Positions 43,010-56,287 of a stretch of DNA of 64,000 bases are shown piece by piece (within the stretch, counting starts at the first letter, position 1; every line of letters begins with the position of its first letter). Origin of the DNA: Puccinellia tenuiflora (taxonomy: Eukaryota; Streptophyta; Magnoliopsida; Poales; Poaceae); NCBI GenBank assembly GCA_012064385.1, contig QRDG01001371.1, positions 721,153-785,152 of the forward strand, read 5' to 3'. The translations under genes and the position numbers were made by a program. The notes beneath the pieces were generated by a model. That model did not search any database. It saw only the letters and a list, made by a program, of their open reading frames with translations, and was not told where the DNA came from.

Positions 43010-45312
43010 TATGAATATAAAAAACGTAACTTGCCCGAACTGAAACTTCATGACGTAATTTTAACCTTTTCCATGGTCACCTGTTAGCTAGCCTTCCACG
43101 TATCTTACGTCGCCATATTGGATCTTGTACCTAGGGGAGCAGGGGGTGCTACACCTCTGATCCAGCCAAACTGGGTATCTAGTCAATACTGATGAGGGAC
43201 CGCGGCGGCATATGTTTCTAGGGCAATTGGGCGGCGACGGTCATGGAAATCCTAGCGCAGGGCGATTCGAGCGTGTGTGTGTAACCTCACCAACATGTGA
43301 CAAGTTGACCAGATATGGCCAGAGCACTTCCAATGTTGGATTAGACCGTGAGCTGCCAAGCGAGATTGCTAGGAGGCCTTTGTGGATGAAAATCTCGAGA
43401 TCGACCTACAGTTGGACACATCATCATCGACACACATATAAGGAACCCCTTATTGAAGGCTTTGGTTGCAAGTTCTGTAATTTTTTACTGGTTCCGATCA
43501 CTTAATTAGTATAGAGTTGTGAGGCATAAGGCCTCGAGTTTGACTTGGTGCCTGCCAATTTTGAATAAAGGATAACATATTGGCTAGGTGTATAAAGTAT
43601 CAACTAATGCAAATGTCAGATGCATTTCCTTTTTTTTTTTAAATGTAGTATGTTGTAGAAATTTAATCCTGTAAATTTTCATTCAAGTTATGAAAAATCA
43701 AGATAGAAAATCGTGGTGTGTAAGTTAAACTGAAACACGGTATGTAATCCGGATCGTATGATTTTTACACATATTATAGATGGTCGTATTTACATTTCCA
43801 AAATTTAGACTTGTACATCTTTTTATCCATTCTATACATACACATACGGCGTGAAGTGCCGACAATATCTCGCCGGTCAGCGTATGATGGGGCTGTTCGA
43901 GTGGCACATCAACCCCATGGTGTTGGCCAGAGACAACGTCCATGCGTCCCGGCACATGAGGGAGCTTCTCGGGAGCACATCGGCGTCCATGAACGGGACC
44001 GCGAATAGATGATCGAAGAGAGCAACCAGATTGATTTGATAAATCCACTCTTCGAGGCAATGGACTTGTACCGCTCTAGAGGATTGCAAGCGGCTTCTGG
44101 TTCGGACCAGCGAGCGCTCCTGCCCACGACGCCATCACTCTCCCGCCATCGGAGATGACATCTCATCATAACTTTGGGTCGGAAAATTTTAAATAATAAT
44201 TTATACTAAACTTTTGCACTTCTCTAAAACTTTTAGCATGGTACAATCTTGGCAAGTATAATTTTGTATTAATTACTTGTCATAGTGACCATACAACATA
44301 GTTTTGAAATAAAAAATAGGTGTAGTTTGTCATGAATTTGTAACATGTGTTGTTGAAAAATACACTTGCGTTATGCTGAATTTAAAGTTTATTTTGTAAC
44401 ATCATTTACTTCATAAATTAAATTTAACAATTGCATAAAGTATATAGTGTATAATTATATGGGTGATATCACTAAAGCATATGGTCTAAAAAATATCTTA
44501 ATAATGATTTTTGGGGAATAATTAGGTGAGCATGTTTTATTGTTGATAGAAACTTCTAGATTAAGAATTGAACCTTTGGTATGATTCTTTTGTACTTTTT
44601 ATTGTCAAATTGTGAGCTATAGTGGGTTTAGTATTTAGTTGACAATTTGTGCATGCTCTTTTCATGGTATGAAATATTTTGTAATAGTAATCACCGACTA
44701 TATAAAATATGCAATGAATCCTACTAATTTTGCATACATATAATTTAGTTATTTGATAGCTCATCTACAATGTGTTTGGTGTCATCTAGCATAAACAAAT
44801 GATTTTGCCTGTTTCTAGAATAAAAGGTACAAAAAGTTCAAAATGAAAGTCTACTTAACATATATTTTAGCACAAAATTAAACATAAATATTAATGAAAT
44901 TGCGATGGTATTGGTATGCGAATTTATCACGTGGTAACTTGTACGACCTGACAGCTGGTAACTTATATGTTGCTGCTCTAGTAATGCCATCGCTTGAATT
45001 TTTTTCTTGGAAACATAGCTGTGTGAGATATAAATTTGAAGGCCTCATCAATATAACAGTTAAAACGGATTGCAAATTGGGCAGATCGTCTGAGCTACAG
45101 ATTTATTTCCGTCAGAGTCGGTGTATTTTTTTGCAGGTAAAAAGAGATTTCATTAATTTATAACATGTTTACAATCATCTATTATAATATCAAGGATCTC
45201 ATGTGGATAGTTTTGTAACCGAAAATTGGGTTCTAATATTAGTTGACCTACCCAACCGAACGATTGCAGGGCTAGCTTCATGTTGACTCCGATCAATCTT
45301 CTTGATCCTGAT
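43010..45312. other. Intergenic, possible gene relic at 43855-44165
   Basis: A GC-richer island at 43855-44165 can be read as MMGLFEWHINPMVLARDN and, after a frame change, NQIDLINPLFEAMDLYRS, suggesting a decayed exon of an unknown gene. The rest is AT-rich. No intact gene is supported. Confidence 0.35.
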
Positions 45313-48300
45313 TGTAATGTCCCGGGGTTTTCCCCAAATTAGAATTGTTTGTTATTTTCTTTTTGCACCATCGTGTCATCATGCATCAATCACCTTTGCA
45401 TATTTTTACAAAAGAAAATAAAAAAAATATTTTAAACAAAAATCCTTTTTTTTTCTGCAATGTCCCCCTCCTTTTCTTTCCCTCTTATCTTTTCTTTTCT
45501 CTCTCTTTTATCTCCTTGCAATTGCCAAATCCCTGGTAATTTTTAAAAGGGCCATACACCCCAATCTGCCTCTCTGGCCTTTTTCCAAGCAGCCCAAGCC
45601 CACCACCATCGCCTCCCTGTCGTTTTCTTCCCGTACAGAGGAGCACGCACATGGCGTGACCTTCTCCACCACCGGCGCCGTGCTCCCCTTTCCCCTTTCT
45701 ATAAAGCAAGCCCCAGGGCCTCTCCCAAAAACCCTAGCCCCTCTCCCCTTCCCCATCTGCCGCCGCCACCCTCCTTCCCCTTCTCTTCTCCCTCTCCCTC
45801 CTCTTGCTTTTCTTTCCCACCGAGAAACCACCACCGGAGCTTCACAGTCGCCGCCGCGGACGATTTCGTCGCCGACGGTCCTCCCCAAGCTTCCCCGTCA
45901 TGTCCTGGAGATGCGCCGCGTTATGCTCTACGATCTGACGCGAAGAGAAGGAGCCGTACCTACCGGGATCTTCGACGAGCACGTCGTCGACGCCGTCCGT
46001 CCGTGTGGAGCGCCAAGATCGCCGCCGTCTTCTTCCTCGACCTCGACCCTCCTCTGTCCGTCTCCTTCGACCTCGAGCTGTACCACGACATCAGCACCCT
46101 CCCCGTAAGCTTCTCGACCGTTCCCTCCTTTTCTCTCTATCCTCCTGCATCGGTGTAGCCTGTCCCGGTTCACCTCTGAACCAGTCCACCATGGCTGCAC
46201 GCAAGCTGGGCACCTGCTTGTCTCTCGCTGTGCACGAGCTGCTCGCTCCCGCACCTCCTACACGCACCAGCACACCCGCAACCCACACCTCACACCTAGC
46301 TGCCCTCCTGCACTTTGAGCTAGCGCACACACGCGCAGGATCCTTCGCTAGCAGCGTCGCTGCAGATCATCTCATCGCCGTCGTCTGAACCTGAACCTGA
46401 AAGTCTGAAGTTTTCTGTTAAAGTTCAGTTAACGCTGAAGATCAAATTCATCTTCAGCCGAATCCGTATCTTATCACCAAGCCGAGCCCAGCCCAGTGGC
46501 TTTGTTCCTTGCTCCCGCACCCGTGAGGCCCAGGTTCGAATCCTGCTGGCAGCACCAAAGGCTATCCTTTTTCTGTCTTGGGTTCTAATTTAATTGTTGA
46601 CCCGGTTCCATTTAATTTTGAGTAGCTCACCCATGCCTTGTTCCCCCTTGCTAATAACATTTAATTTTGATGGTTAGAAAAATAAGTTGAACCATATATT
46701 TAAATGTCGGAATCCGGTTCCGTTTAATTTGGCTTAATTGCATCTTCTCATGTCTTGCCATGTCATGCATGCATTGCATCAACATGCCGATTCTTTGCCG
46801 TAGTAGTAAAATGCATCTTTTTCGTTGTCCAGTGTTTGTTGCTTCTTCGGGAATAGGACGTTGAGTTGATGTGAGCAACGACAGGTTCTGCTACCTCTAC
46901 CGGATTGCAGGCAAGTGATACTCCCTTGCTATCTTTGCTTGTTTTCTGTCTCTCACTCGTCCTATCTTTGTTCCTTGCTAGCCTTATATCACGATGCTTG
47001 TGTCTCGATCCTATATGCATGTTTACCTTGCAGCCATGATATGCCCCCACCCCTACATCCTATTGCCCTGTTGTTTGTTTACCTTGTTGGCCTTGCGAGT
47101 CGTAGTGCATGCTTAGATTGTTTTGCTCGAGTCTTGTTATCTTTATCTAGTCATGCTTTAATATGATAGTTGGGTTAAATTCACATGATAATCTTTAATG
47201 TTTGGCGATGGGATATAATTAATAAAGATAAGGCACCGGCGGAAGGCCAATCGTGGTGATTTGTTCTGCTAGTGTCGCCTAGGATCCGAGTTCTTGTCCT
47301 CTGATCCAAGACTGAGCGCACTACCCACATGTGGGAGGAAATGGGACTCCCCTCGACCTAGTACCGGATCTGCAGCCTTGTCCAGGGCGCCACAAGTAGT
47401 TCGGGTGTTTCCATTTGCGCGGCGCTTTATTTATTTGTGATGCAGGTACGGATGGGACGCCTCCGGGACTTATACGTGATGGTTACTTACGGTAGGGTTG
47501 CGGACCGTGCGTTAATCGCATGTGGAAGGAGGGGCAATCGTATGAGTGTTCCCTCCCGAAGCCGTTCTCGCATCGGCTAAGTCCACCTCGGAGCTTCGGC
47601 CGGACTTTCAAGGTGGGTCAGACTTAGCTAGGTGGTTCCCTGGACTTGTGCGGTAGTGAAGGAAAGTGTAGCGTCGGACACCCTGCCAGCATACCCCGGA
47701 AGTGTGCTAATTGCATGGCGCAAAGGGTTGAAGTGCGTGTGGTTACATTTGTGCACCCCTGCAGGGTTAAATCTTTTCGAAAAGCCGTGTCCGCGGTTAT
47801 GGACGACTTGGTGAAATGTGCTGGCTAACAAGATCATAGACAACTTACACCTGATGTTAATAAATTGATTAGTAAGATAGAGCTACTTCAATTAATAAAA
47901 TATAAAATTGCCAACTGTGTGAGTGACTTTGGGCTTGCTGCTCGTGGTTAAACGGGCTGGTAAGGAATCGGCTGGGTTATATTTGGTGTTAGTAAAGGTG
48001 GATACCTATGCGCTCTCTTACCTTGTCTCTGATAGACGAAAGTTGTAGTGTGTCTCTATAAGTTGTTAGTGCTGCTTGCCGCCTCAATCGCTAACCCTTT
48101 TTCCCCGGAATTCCAGCTTTGATATCTTGTGAGTATTACTTGCCAGTACTGTTTTATAGTACTGACCCCTTCGGGGCTGCTATTCCAATGCAGCCGACAG
48201 GTTTGAAGTCTGACGACGTTAGCTTGGGAATCCCTCCGGCTTGGCCTGGGCAGGGATATGGTGCCTTTGCTTATCTTCAGGACTCTTAGTCCAATTTGTA

Positions 48301-48565
48301 TCTTGTCCGTAATCGGACGCTACCCGCTTCCGTTGTTATTTGGATCTTTGTATTGTATCTTGCTCTTGACTCGGTGAGTCGTTGTTGTATATATGTTCTT
48401 TTGTGGGTTCCATCGAAAACTGTTGTAATGTTATTACAATTCCCCCCGCATAACGTGTGTGTTGCGACGTGCACGTTATACCTGGTGGGCGTCCTTTAGG
48501 ATCGTTATTATACGGATTTGGCTGGAACGCTAAAATCTGCATAATACCGATCTTGGGGCGTTACA
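45313..48565 (+). mobile_element. Long solo LTR, 3,253 bp
   Basis: It starts tgtaatgtcccgggg and ends cttggggcgttaca, which are inverted (TGTAAYGYCCC/GGGGCGTTACA). A perfect TSD, ctgat, lies at 45308-45312 and 48566-48570. A TATA box (ctataaag, 45699-45706) precedes a pyrimidine-rich leader. No second copy of the LTR start and no PBS are inside, so this is a solo LTR from a large element, of LARD or gypsy size. ORFs within (45656-46108, 46005-46388) are leader shadows. Confidence 0.8.
45699..45706 (+). promoter_or_regulatory. TATA box of the long solo LTR
   Basis: ctataaag followed by a C/T-rich stretch about 30 bp downstream, as at a U3/R border. Confidence 0.5.
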
Positions 48566-48599
48566 CTGATATCTCTTTCTCCTAAACTTTGTTTAATGT

Positions 48600-48990
48600 T
48601 GATTACCCGATGCACCATGTATTCATCGACGCGCATTCCATCTCCAGTTTTAAAGGTTCACCAGACCTGTTCAGGGCCAGCTTCAGGCCCTCGTCACACG
48701 CTGCCAGTTCAAGTTTCAAAGTCGAGATGCAGTTCTTCAGTGATCTACAAGCTGCAAACATCACCTCGCCGTCGTTGTTCCTCGGAATCATTCCTGCTCC
48801 GGCCGCCTGTACGAAGCTCCCATCCACATTCAGCTTTATACGTCCAGCATATGCCGGTTTCCAAGTTTCCTCTAACTTCTATTTTTTCCCTCGACTCTTC
48901 CCCACTCTCAAATATGAGTAGTATGGTTGCGAGTAGACGACATGTCCACAATGCCTGCGGCCGGAAGTATGCGGACAAAGCAGGTTCAGC
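48600..48990 (-). pseudogene. LINE RNase H domain relic
   Basis: Read on the minus strand, a frame-changed KPAYAG precedes MDGSFVQAAGAGMIPRNNDG, ACRSLKNCISTLKLELAACD and EGLKLALNRSG. This is the RNase H type found at the C-terminus of plant L1-like elements (DGS, E in xELxA). The frame changes near 48828 and lacks the final part. The solo LTR to its left inserted beside it. Confidence 0.65.
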
Positions 48991-49039
48991 AGTACTGGTA
49001 GTCCGCAACAGTTTATCAACACATGCAACGTAATGATTC

Positions 49040-50378
49040 AGGTCTTGTACCAGCCAAATGATTTAGGGCTTGTACCAGCATACAAAATACAAAGTACAAC
49101 GGAATGAAACAGTTTCTCAAAAATGATGCATTTTGACACATGGGAGCATACAGCTCAATGGAAAGCTGGGTTTGCATGAATTAAAATGCTCCAATGCAAA
49201 AACAAAAAACTCTGTAGTAGGTATGTCAAAAACAAATTGGCTCTATCTCCATCCAGATGGAAAATACAACACCAGCAAGTTATATGGATTAACATTGTAG
49301 GTAGCGGTGTGGCATAATGGAAGATTATTTTGTAGATACATTGCCATGACGGGTACCCAACTTCTATATGCTTGACGGCACAAGATGCTATTACCAGCAA
49401 CGAATGGCTTTGTCGAACAAAGCATGGGGATGGATGATTAATGGGGTACATCCGAAAGCATATCAAAAAGATGCTAAAAATGTCAAGCTTGCAATTGCAG
49501 TTACCTAGAAGTTCCTTGGGGGGACCTCAAGCCTTATGATTGATCTCTTAACCAAAGCCTGGCGTCTTCGTTGTTGCGTTCTCCTGGCTGGGCAAGGTCT
49601 GCATCCAGTTGGTTTGATCTGTACTATGCAAATTCCAAAATGCCGTGGCTCTCCGGTGTTTCCAAAAAAGAACTAACTGAAATTTCCGTGAAGTTGGCTC
49701 GTAGTTTCTGTGAAATTCCTGCGTTCCAAACAAAGCCTTGTATTTGATGCCAAATTGTTTGGATTTCTTTTAAAAGTCTTCCTCTCCAGACCAATTCACT
49801 GACACGGTAGTGTGCATCTACACCAGGATGAGAGCTATTGCAATAATGTGAATCTTGATGACAGTTGACTCCTAAACTCTGACCCCACAGGCAGGCCGAG
49901 TCAACCCAGAGCATCAGGTGTACCTTGTAGTCATGTGGCCATGGAGTTTCCTGGGAATTCCCTACCATGGTAATCCAGAAAACAGGTAGACTGAGTCCAG
50001 CCAACTCCCCAGAGACAGTTCAAAGATGATCATGGCGAAACTAGATCCTTTTGGCCACTTTGGAATGGCAGGAACATGATACGACAAAAAAGAGCCGCGG
50101 ACGCCTTCCATGGTAATTCCCCGAACCAAACACAAGAGCTCACATTGGTGCTCTGGTGTCCAGCTATCAATCAAAGAACTTACATTGGTGCCATGTTTCT
50201 AGCTACCAAGAACTTACATTGGTGTTGTGCTGTGCATCCAGCAAACAATTCAATTCTATCTACATTCATCCCAATTACTATTCTACATGTAACATACAAC
50301 CTCTCAGGGAAAAAACTCTACAGATGAAGCCTCTGAGGAGGATTTACAATTCCATGATGGCGTATCATCAGTTACGGA
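49040..50378. other. Downstream region and 3' UTR of the KH gene
   Basis: The nearest part (50378 leftwards) should be the 3' UTR of the minus-strand KH gene. No other gene is seen; short ORFs on both strands lack domains. Confidence 0.4.
50135..50243. repeat. Three tandem copies of a 35-40-bp unit
   Basis: acattggtg recurs at 50142, 50182 and 50216, each within aacttacattggtg (first copy agctcacattggtg) and followed by a ccagc/ctagc word. It lies in the putative 3' UTR of the KH gene. Confidence 0.65.
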
Positions 50379-53300
50379 TCATGTTTGGTAGAGACCACAA
50401 AAGATGAAAGCATGAATCAGGCTCTGTGCCTTCTTAGTTTGTTCAGGATCCCCACATACAATAACTGTTGTGTTTGTGTCTCCAGGTTTTGGATCATGAA
50501 CTGTAATTACAGCACCAGATATCTGAAATGTAAGCAATACTGTGAGCCTCATGACCAGATACTTCGTAAGGGTTACAGTACCAAAGATAAGATTTATCTA
50601 GGACTAGAGAGCCAGAGGCAAACAAGATTGAAGGACTATTTGAAGTGAGTTTACAGCAGTGAGAAAAAAAAATAGAAATATGCACAGGTCATATGTGCGG
50701 ACTGTGTTCTGGCATGAGAACAAAACGATGAGCCAACAAGGCTTTTTCACTTGATGAGAATCAAGACATCCTTGTTCCCTTGATGAGCACAATGTATAGG
50801 TTACTCTTACGTAGGTACACAATAAAGAAGAGTGTAAGTACCTTTTTTATCTCAGAAAGGTCGCCGCCATTGGTCCCACAAATAAAGCCTATGTACTTGC
50901 AAGGGATAACAATTTCAGTCGTTATACTTGTTGGTGTAGCCACTTGATTTTCACTGCTGATGAACACATGTCAGAACAATGGTATAATTTTCTTTATTAA
51001 AGGATTTTCTCAGCTTCAAAAAAGTATTTTTAAAGATGGCATTGCTACAAATTTAGTTATCGATGGCTTCAAGACTAGAACTACCCACATAGATCGTAAT
51101 AATTAAGTATTTCAGACTAAAATATCTTCTGGATGGCCAATCCTAATTTCACAGCCAGTGTAATTATTTTAGTTCAAAAAGAATGAAGAAAGCGGCACCA
51201 ACCCTGCGCCAACAGCAGTTCACACCAGAGGGCTCTCCACTCCTCTCGAAAGCTCTCCTTGCTCCTGCCCTTTTGAGAGTCGTCTTGGGAGTGCCGGGCC
51301 GTCCCGATGCCCTCCTCGCCGGAGTAGCTGGCCGGAGATGGCAAAGGAAGGGTGCCTGATGTAGATTAGCTGCTAGTAGTATAGTTAAGAGTAGATCTAG
51401 AGTTGCCTTCATGGCGTATGGCGTTATGCCGGTTGGGAGCTCGTCCCGGGCGATTCCGAGCAGCGCCGGGGGCTGCTGGCTCTGCCTTCTCCTCTTGATG
51501 TTGCTCCGGTGGACGGAGATTAAAGAGGCTGGAGGCGTCACTGCTAATGCTCCGTTTAATAAGCTCGAAGATCTGCCAGATCTGGTGGATTTCTCTCCTT
51601 TTCTACTATTCTTTCAGATCTCCATGGTGGAGGAGGGAAGGAGGTGGAAGAAGAGAAGTTTTTTGCGGCGGTGCGGTGGCAGCTTGGTGCAGGGGTGGTG
51701 GATGCGTGCGGGAAGATCTGGCCCCTTCGTCGACTCCGGCGGACGGCAGCGCTGGATCTTCGGTTCTCCAAGCACGGGCTTGGCGCCCGGCCGATGCGGC
51801 ATGACGGCTTCGAATCCGTCCTTCGCGGCGGAGTGCTCTTGCGGCTCACAAAGCCAGATGGCGAGGTGCTTTGGAGTTTCCTTGTTTGTGGGTGTCCTGC
51901 CTTCCTTCTTGCCGGCGGGGCTTCGGCGCCGGAGGCGGTCGGAGGTGGGGTTTGCGTTGGTTTGTACCAAGACTGTTTTCTGTCTCGCTGTTTCTAGGTG
52001 TTGCGTGCGTGTGTTTGTATTCCTCTTTGTTATCTGATGAACACGCAGGCTTTTCTCAAAAAAAAAAAGAATGAAGAAAGCTGAATAAGACACTTGGCAA
52101 TTAACTTACCTTGCCACTGGTACATTTCTGAAATCTACAGCTGGTACCATGCCAGGCATGCTTCTTGGAGCGTCAGTTGTCAGTGCCTGCACATGATAAG
52201 GGACTTGATCACTTGATTCTTAGTCATTCAACCACAGTGCCTCAGCAATGTGATGTGCATACAAATGATATCATTTTCAACAAAAATCCGACGGCAGCTT
52301 ATCCTAAACTGCACCCTTTAGTTGGGCCTACCTCACAGTGAAGTTCTTATTAGAGCCATTTGTGCATTATATGAAACCAACAACAAGCTACAGATTTTAT
52401 GCTTAATGGCAAACAACATTTTCTATGTACTAACCTCAGGACCCCAGGTTCTCTGTGATGGCTGCTCAACAAAAGGACGAGGACCTCCTTGTTCACAACC
52501 ATACGAGTAGGGCCCAGCACCCATATGTTCCATCGGATGCGAGGGAGGTGGTCCAGGTGGTCGATGATCTGCCACGTCGAAAGGACCAATAGGAGGATTA
52601 GGTCTGAAATGATGCATAGGATAGGGAGGCATGCTTCCACTGTGATGTGGTGGAGCTGGTTCTTGTCTTGATTGGTGATGAGATGTATTCCCGACGGGTG
52701 GATATGGAGGCATGCCTCCACTAGGATTTGGGGGAATGATGACATCTCTAATCCTTCCGGTGATATGAAGCAATGCATCCTGGATGGATTGGAAGCTACC
52801 GGTGACCTGCAACAAGAGCTCTAGAAGTTAGTCTGACCTGGATCTACTCACCAATCCTCCTAAAGTGATCTCATATTTTTCTCTTCTGGATAATCAATAT
52901 TAATTTGTTCAGTATGATACCAAAATAGGTGATAACACAAGTATGCATAATGACCTACATTTTATTTGAAGCAAGGCTCAAGGAAAACAACTAGAAAGAA
53001 CTGCCAAATGGACAATTTTGGGCACGAAACAGGAAGTTGTTACGAAAATAACATGAAAGAGTTACAAAATTGCTACAGTATATGGACAAAGGAACAAATT
53101 ATGTTGATACTTCGAGGATAAGATATTCTATAGTCCTTTTTTCAGAAAATTCACTCTGTACTTCCATGCATACTGAGGGAACTACAAAAAGTTCAGGTAG
53201 ACCTAGAGATAACTGTGATGTTGTGAACATCAAATCAAATCATACATAAGTACAAAAAGTCAAAATCTGAAGTTGGTTGATTAGTACAGCTGGAACATAC

Positions 53301-56243
53301 CTGAACCAGCTCATCATTTCTTTGTGCGCATCTTGGAATTTGTTCATTCCCGAAAATTCGAATGCTGGCTCCTGTTACCTTCCTCATCTCTGCAATTATG
53401 GATCCACCTTTGCCAAGTAGGCAACCAATATGCTGTGATGGAACAAGAAGCCTGGCAGGTACAGCAGAACTTTTATCAATAGACGCCTCCGAGATTTTAG
53501 AATACACCCGAAGCAATGCATCCTGAGATGGAGAATGCATCATCTCTGAATTCTGCACCACAAAACATTGCATCGGTCAAACAACATTCCGTACAACAAC
53601 AACAATACAAGAACAATATAAATCCCCATTGTCAAAATTTGCAGGATAGAACGAGCATCCATCTTGCTACACATTTTCATGATATGTAAGTATTCACCGA
53701 CATGCAGATCCATAACAAAAAAAACGACAGAAAAAGTTCGCCACGGGAAAACTAGGAACTTTCATCAATTAGATCTTAGGGGGAATGAGCAAATCATTGT
53801 AAGTTTAGAGCCACACCTCACGTGCAGATACCACAATTACACGTTCATCTGAATCAGGAACCGGGTCTATAACCTTGACTGAAGCACCAGTTTCACTCTG
53901 TAATGCACGTATAGTGGCACCACCTTTTCCAATTATGCCACCCACCATTTCATTTAAGCATATCATTCTGAACATTATCTCTTGTTCAACAAAGAATCTA
54001 GGACCAGGGACAGCAACATTGCTTGGAAAATTCCTTGCATGATAATCAGGTGTATGTGGTGGTAAATAACCAGGTGGACATCCACTGCCTGGAGGCCCAA
54101 ATGATCTTCCAGCTGGAAAATTGCTTGTGTCTGGCCTAGGATTATCTTGGAGGCAGGTTGAAAACTAATAAAAGTGCTTCCTTGCTGCAGAAAAGCTCCC
54201 ACTTATCTAACAGGAAAATATTTTCATGTCAGAATGAAGTGAATTTAAAAGATTAAACATCAAAATACAGATTAAGCATGCCAATATAACAGCAAATCTT
54301 GATTCCCTGAGCACCGCAAAACTACAAGCCATTAAGAATGAAATATAACAACAGGTAGAGCTCGTAAATATCCCACAATATTACATCCACACAAAAATAT
54401 TAGTAATTGCAAGATTGTGCTTGCCTAAAGCTTCGATGAAAAAAGACTCTGATTGTGTAATGGTTCATGATTAGAGAAGTGGGACTTAATCATAAACTTG
54501 GCATCTCTGCAACAAGAACGGCCAATGTTTAGTATTGTTTCTGTGTGTCAACAAGATGGTGTTGTTCATAAATCATATGAAAGAGCCCACTTTATCTGCC
54601 CAACTAATGAATTAAATGAGAGCAGAGTACAAACCAGGCAAGATTAGCTCATTTTCTCATATGGGCACAAGTATTTGCAGTACAACAGTACAAGAAAACC
54701 ATGATCATTAACATAACAAGCCATAGCTTATGAAGATGATCCCAAACTTATCCTATTATGTATCATCAAAATCATCATGCTAGCACGGTGTTGTCTCTTG
54801 CATTCTATCATATTCCAATTTACAACACAAGGTCAAGTTCATTCGCAAGCACACATTAATATTTTGAGCAAAACCACTCAGGCACACGAGCGCATTCCCA
54901 ATACTATTTATTCTATGCTTTTAGCCTATCACCCAGAGAAAACATCTCTTTATTCTAAAATTGACTTCTAATGCAGCATCCTCATCATTCCATGTCATAT
55001 CCAGAACGACAACCGTTACGTCACTATAAATCAAACAACCAACATAATCCAACTGAAGCAAAATAAGTGCCTTGCATGATGGGGTGTGAACACGTACAGT
55101 TGAGTGTGCCCTCATGGCTTCACGCTGAAATTCCTCAAACGTCCACCCTTTTGTGCTGTATGCATTGCACTGCTTCATCCTCCAAACACATGCGATGCAC
55201 CCCACGGAACTAACCTACAGTACACTAGCACGGCCCTACATGCCGCCTGTCAAGTGTGTCATCCACGCCTTGCGGCTGAACAACCGCCGTTGAATTATGG
55301 AACTATCCCTTGGGACGACGATGGAGGGAGTCGTAGAAATGTGACTAGACGCAGACACGCAGTTGAAAAACATGTTGGAGGAGAAGGAGAAATGCACACA
55401 GGCTGTGGCCTCCTAGCCTAGCAAAAAAAAGGTTGAGGATCAGGAGGGAGCTGGGCTGACAAAGGCAAAGTGCAGCGAGGCAGCAACACTCCTGGAGCAG
55501 GCTGGAGCTAACGGTGAAGCCCGGCGCCAAGGTCTTGAATAACAGGATCGCAACAACTGTATGGATCATGAGGTTTCACAGTGGAAGACCATGACATGCA
55601 TGACTGTTCATGGAGAAGAGGATGGCGTTCTTGGTCTGAATCTCCTCGAGGCTGTCGGGATTAGCGAGAAAGTCGCAACAACTAACAAGGCATGTTAGTT
55701 GGGTCCGAGAAACGTGGGTAATAAGCAGTGGGCCGTCCATGGCCAGAGGTTGGTGGTGTTCGAACAGCAGCATCAGTTTTGGCTTCATCTTGCACGGTCC
55801 GTTTGGGGATGGGATGGAAGTCTGGGTCAGGTGGTTATTTCCTGATGTAGCATGGGTCATACAACAGTTGATTCTGTAATGCGAGAGACACAGTTCTTGG
55901 TGCATTCTTCAACAATTGATGGTTAATAGTGCAGATAAGGAGGTTTCCTTTCAATCTTTAGTAAATCATCACTTCGCATCTTTATATACATCAAATACAT
56001 CTTTTGTTACACATAAACCAGTGTTGATAATGTATCTCCGAATGCACGCCAGAGTCGTAAATGACAATCCTAATCTCATTATTTTCTTGCTAAATTCAAT
56101 TGTATAATTTAAGCAAGCATGTAATGGTAATCCTAAAATCTCACTATTTTCTTACTAAATATAATTGTACAATTTAAACACTAGTTTGATGGATTATACG
56201 CTGCCAAGCAACATTCAGACTCATATTTGGATCTGGAAAGGGT

Positions 56244-56287
<44 letters not shown>

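Noticed and set aside
46470..46570. tRNA gene
   Set aside because: Only a B-box-like ggttcgaatcc is clear; no full cloverleaf could be formed by eye. Kept as a remark on the solo LTR.
51411..52074. Plus-strand ORFs up to 208 aa in KH intron 5
   Set aside because: They lie in the retroposed insert, lack known domains and overlap in several frames.
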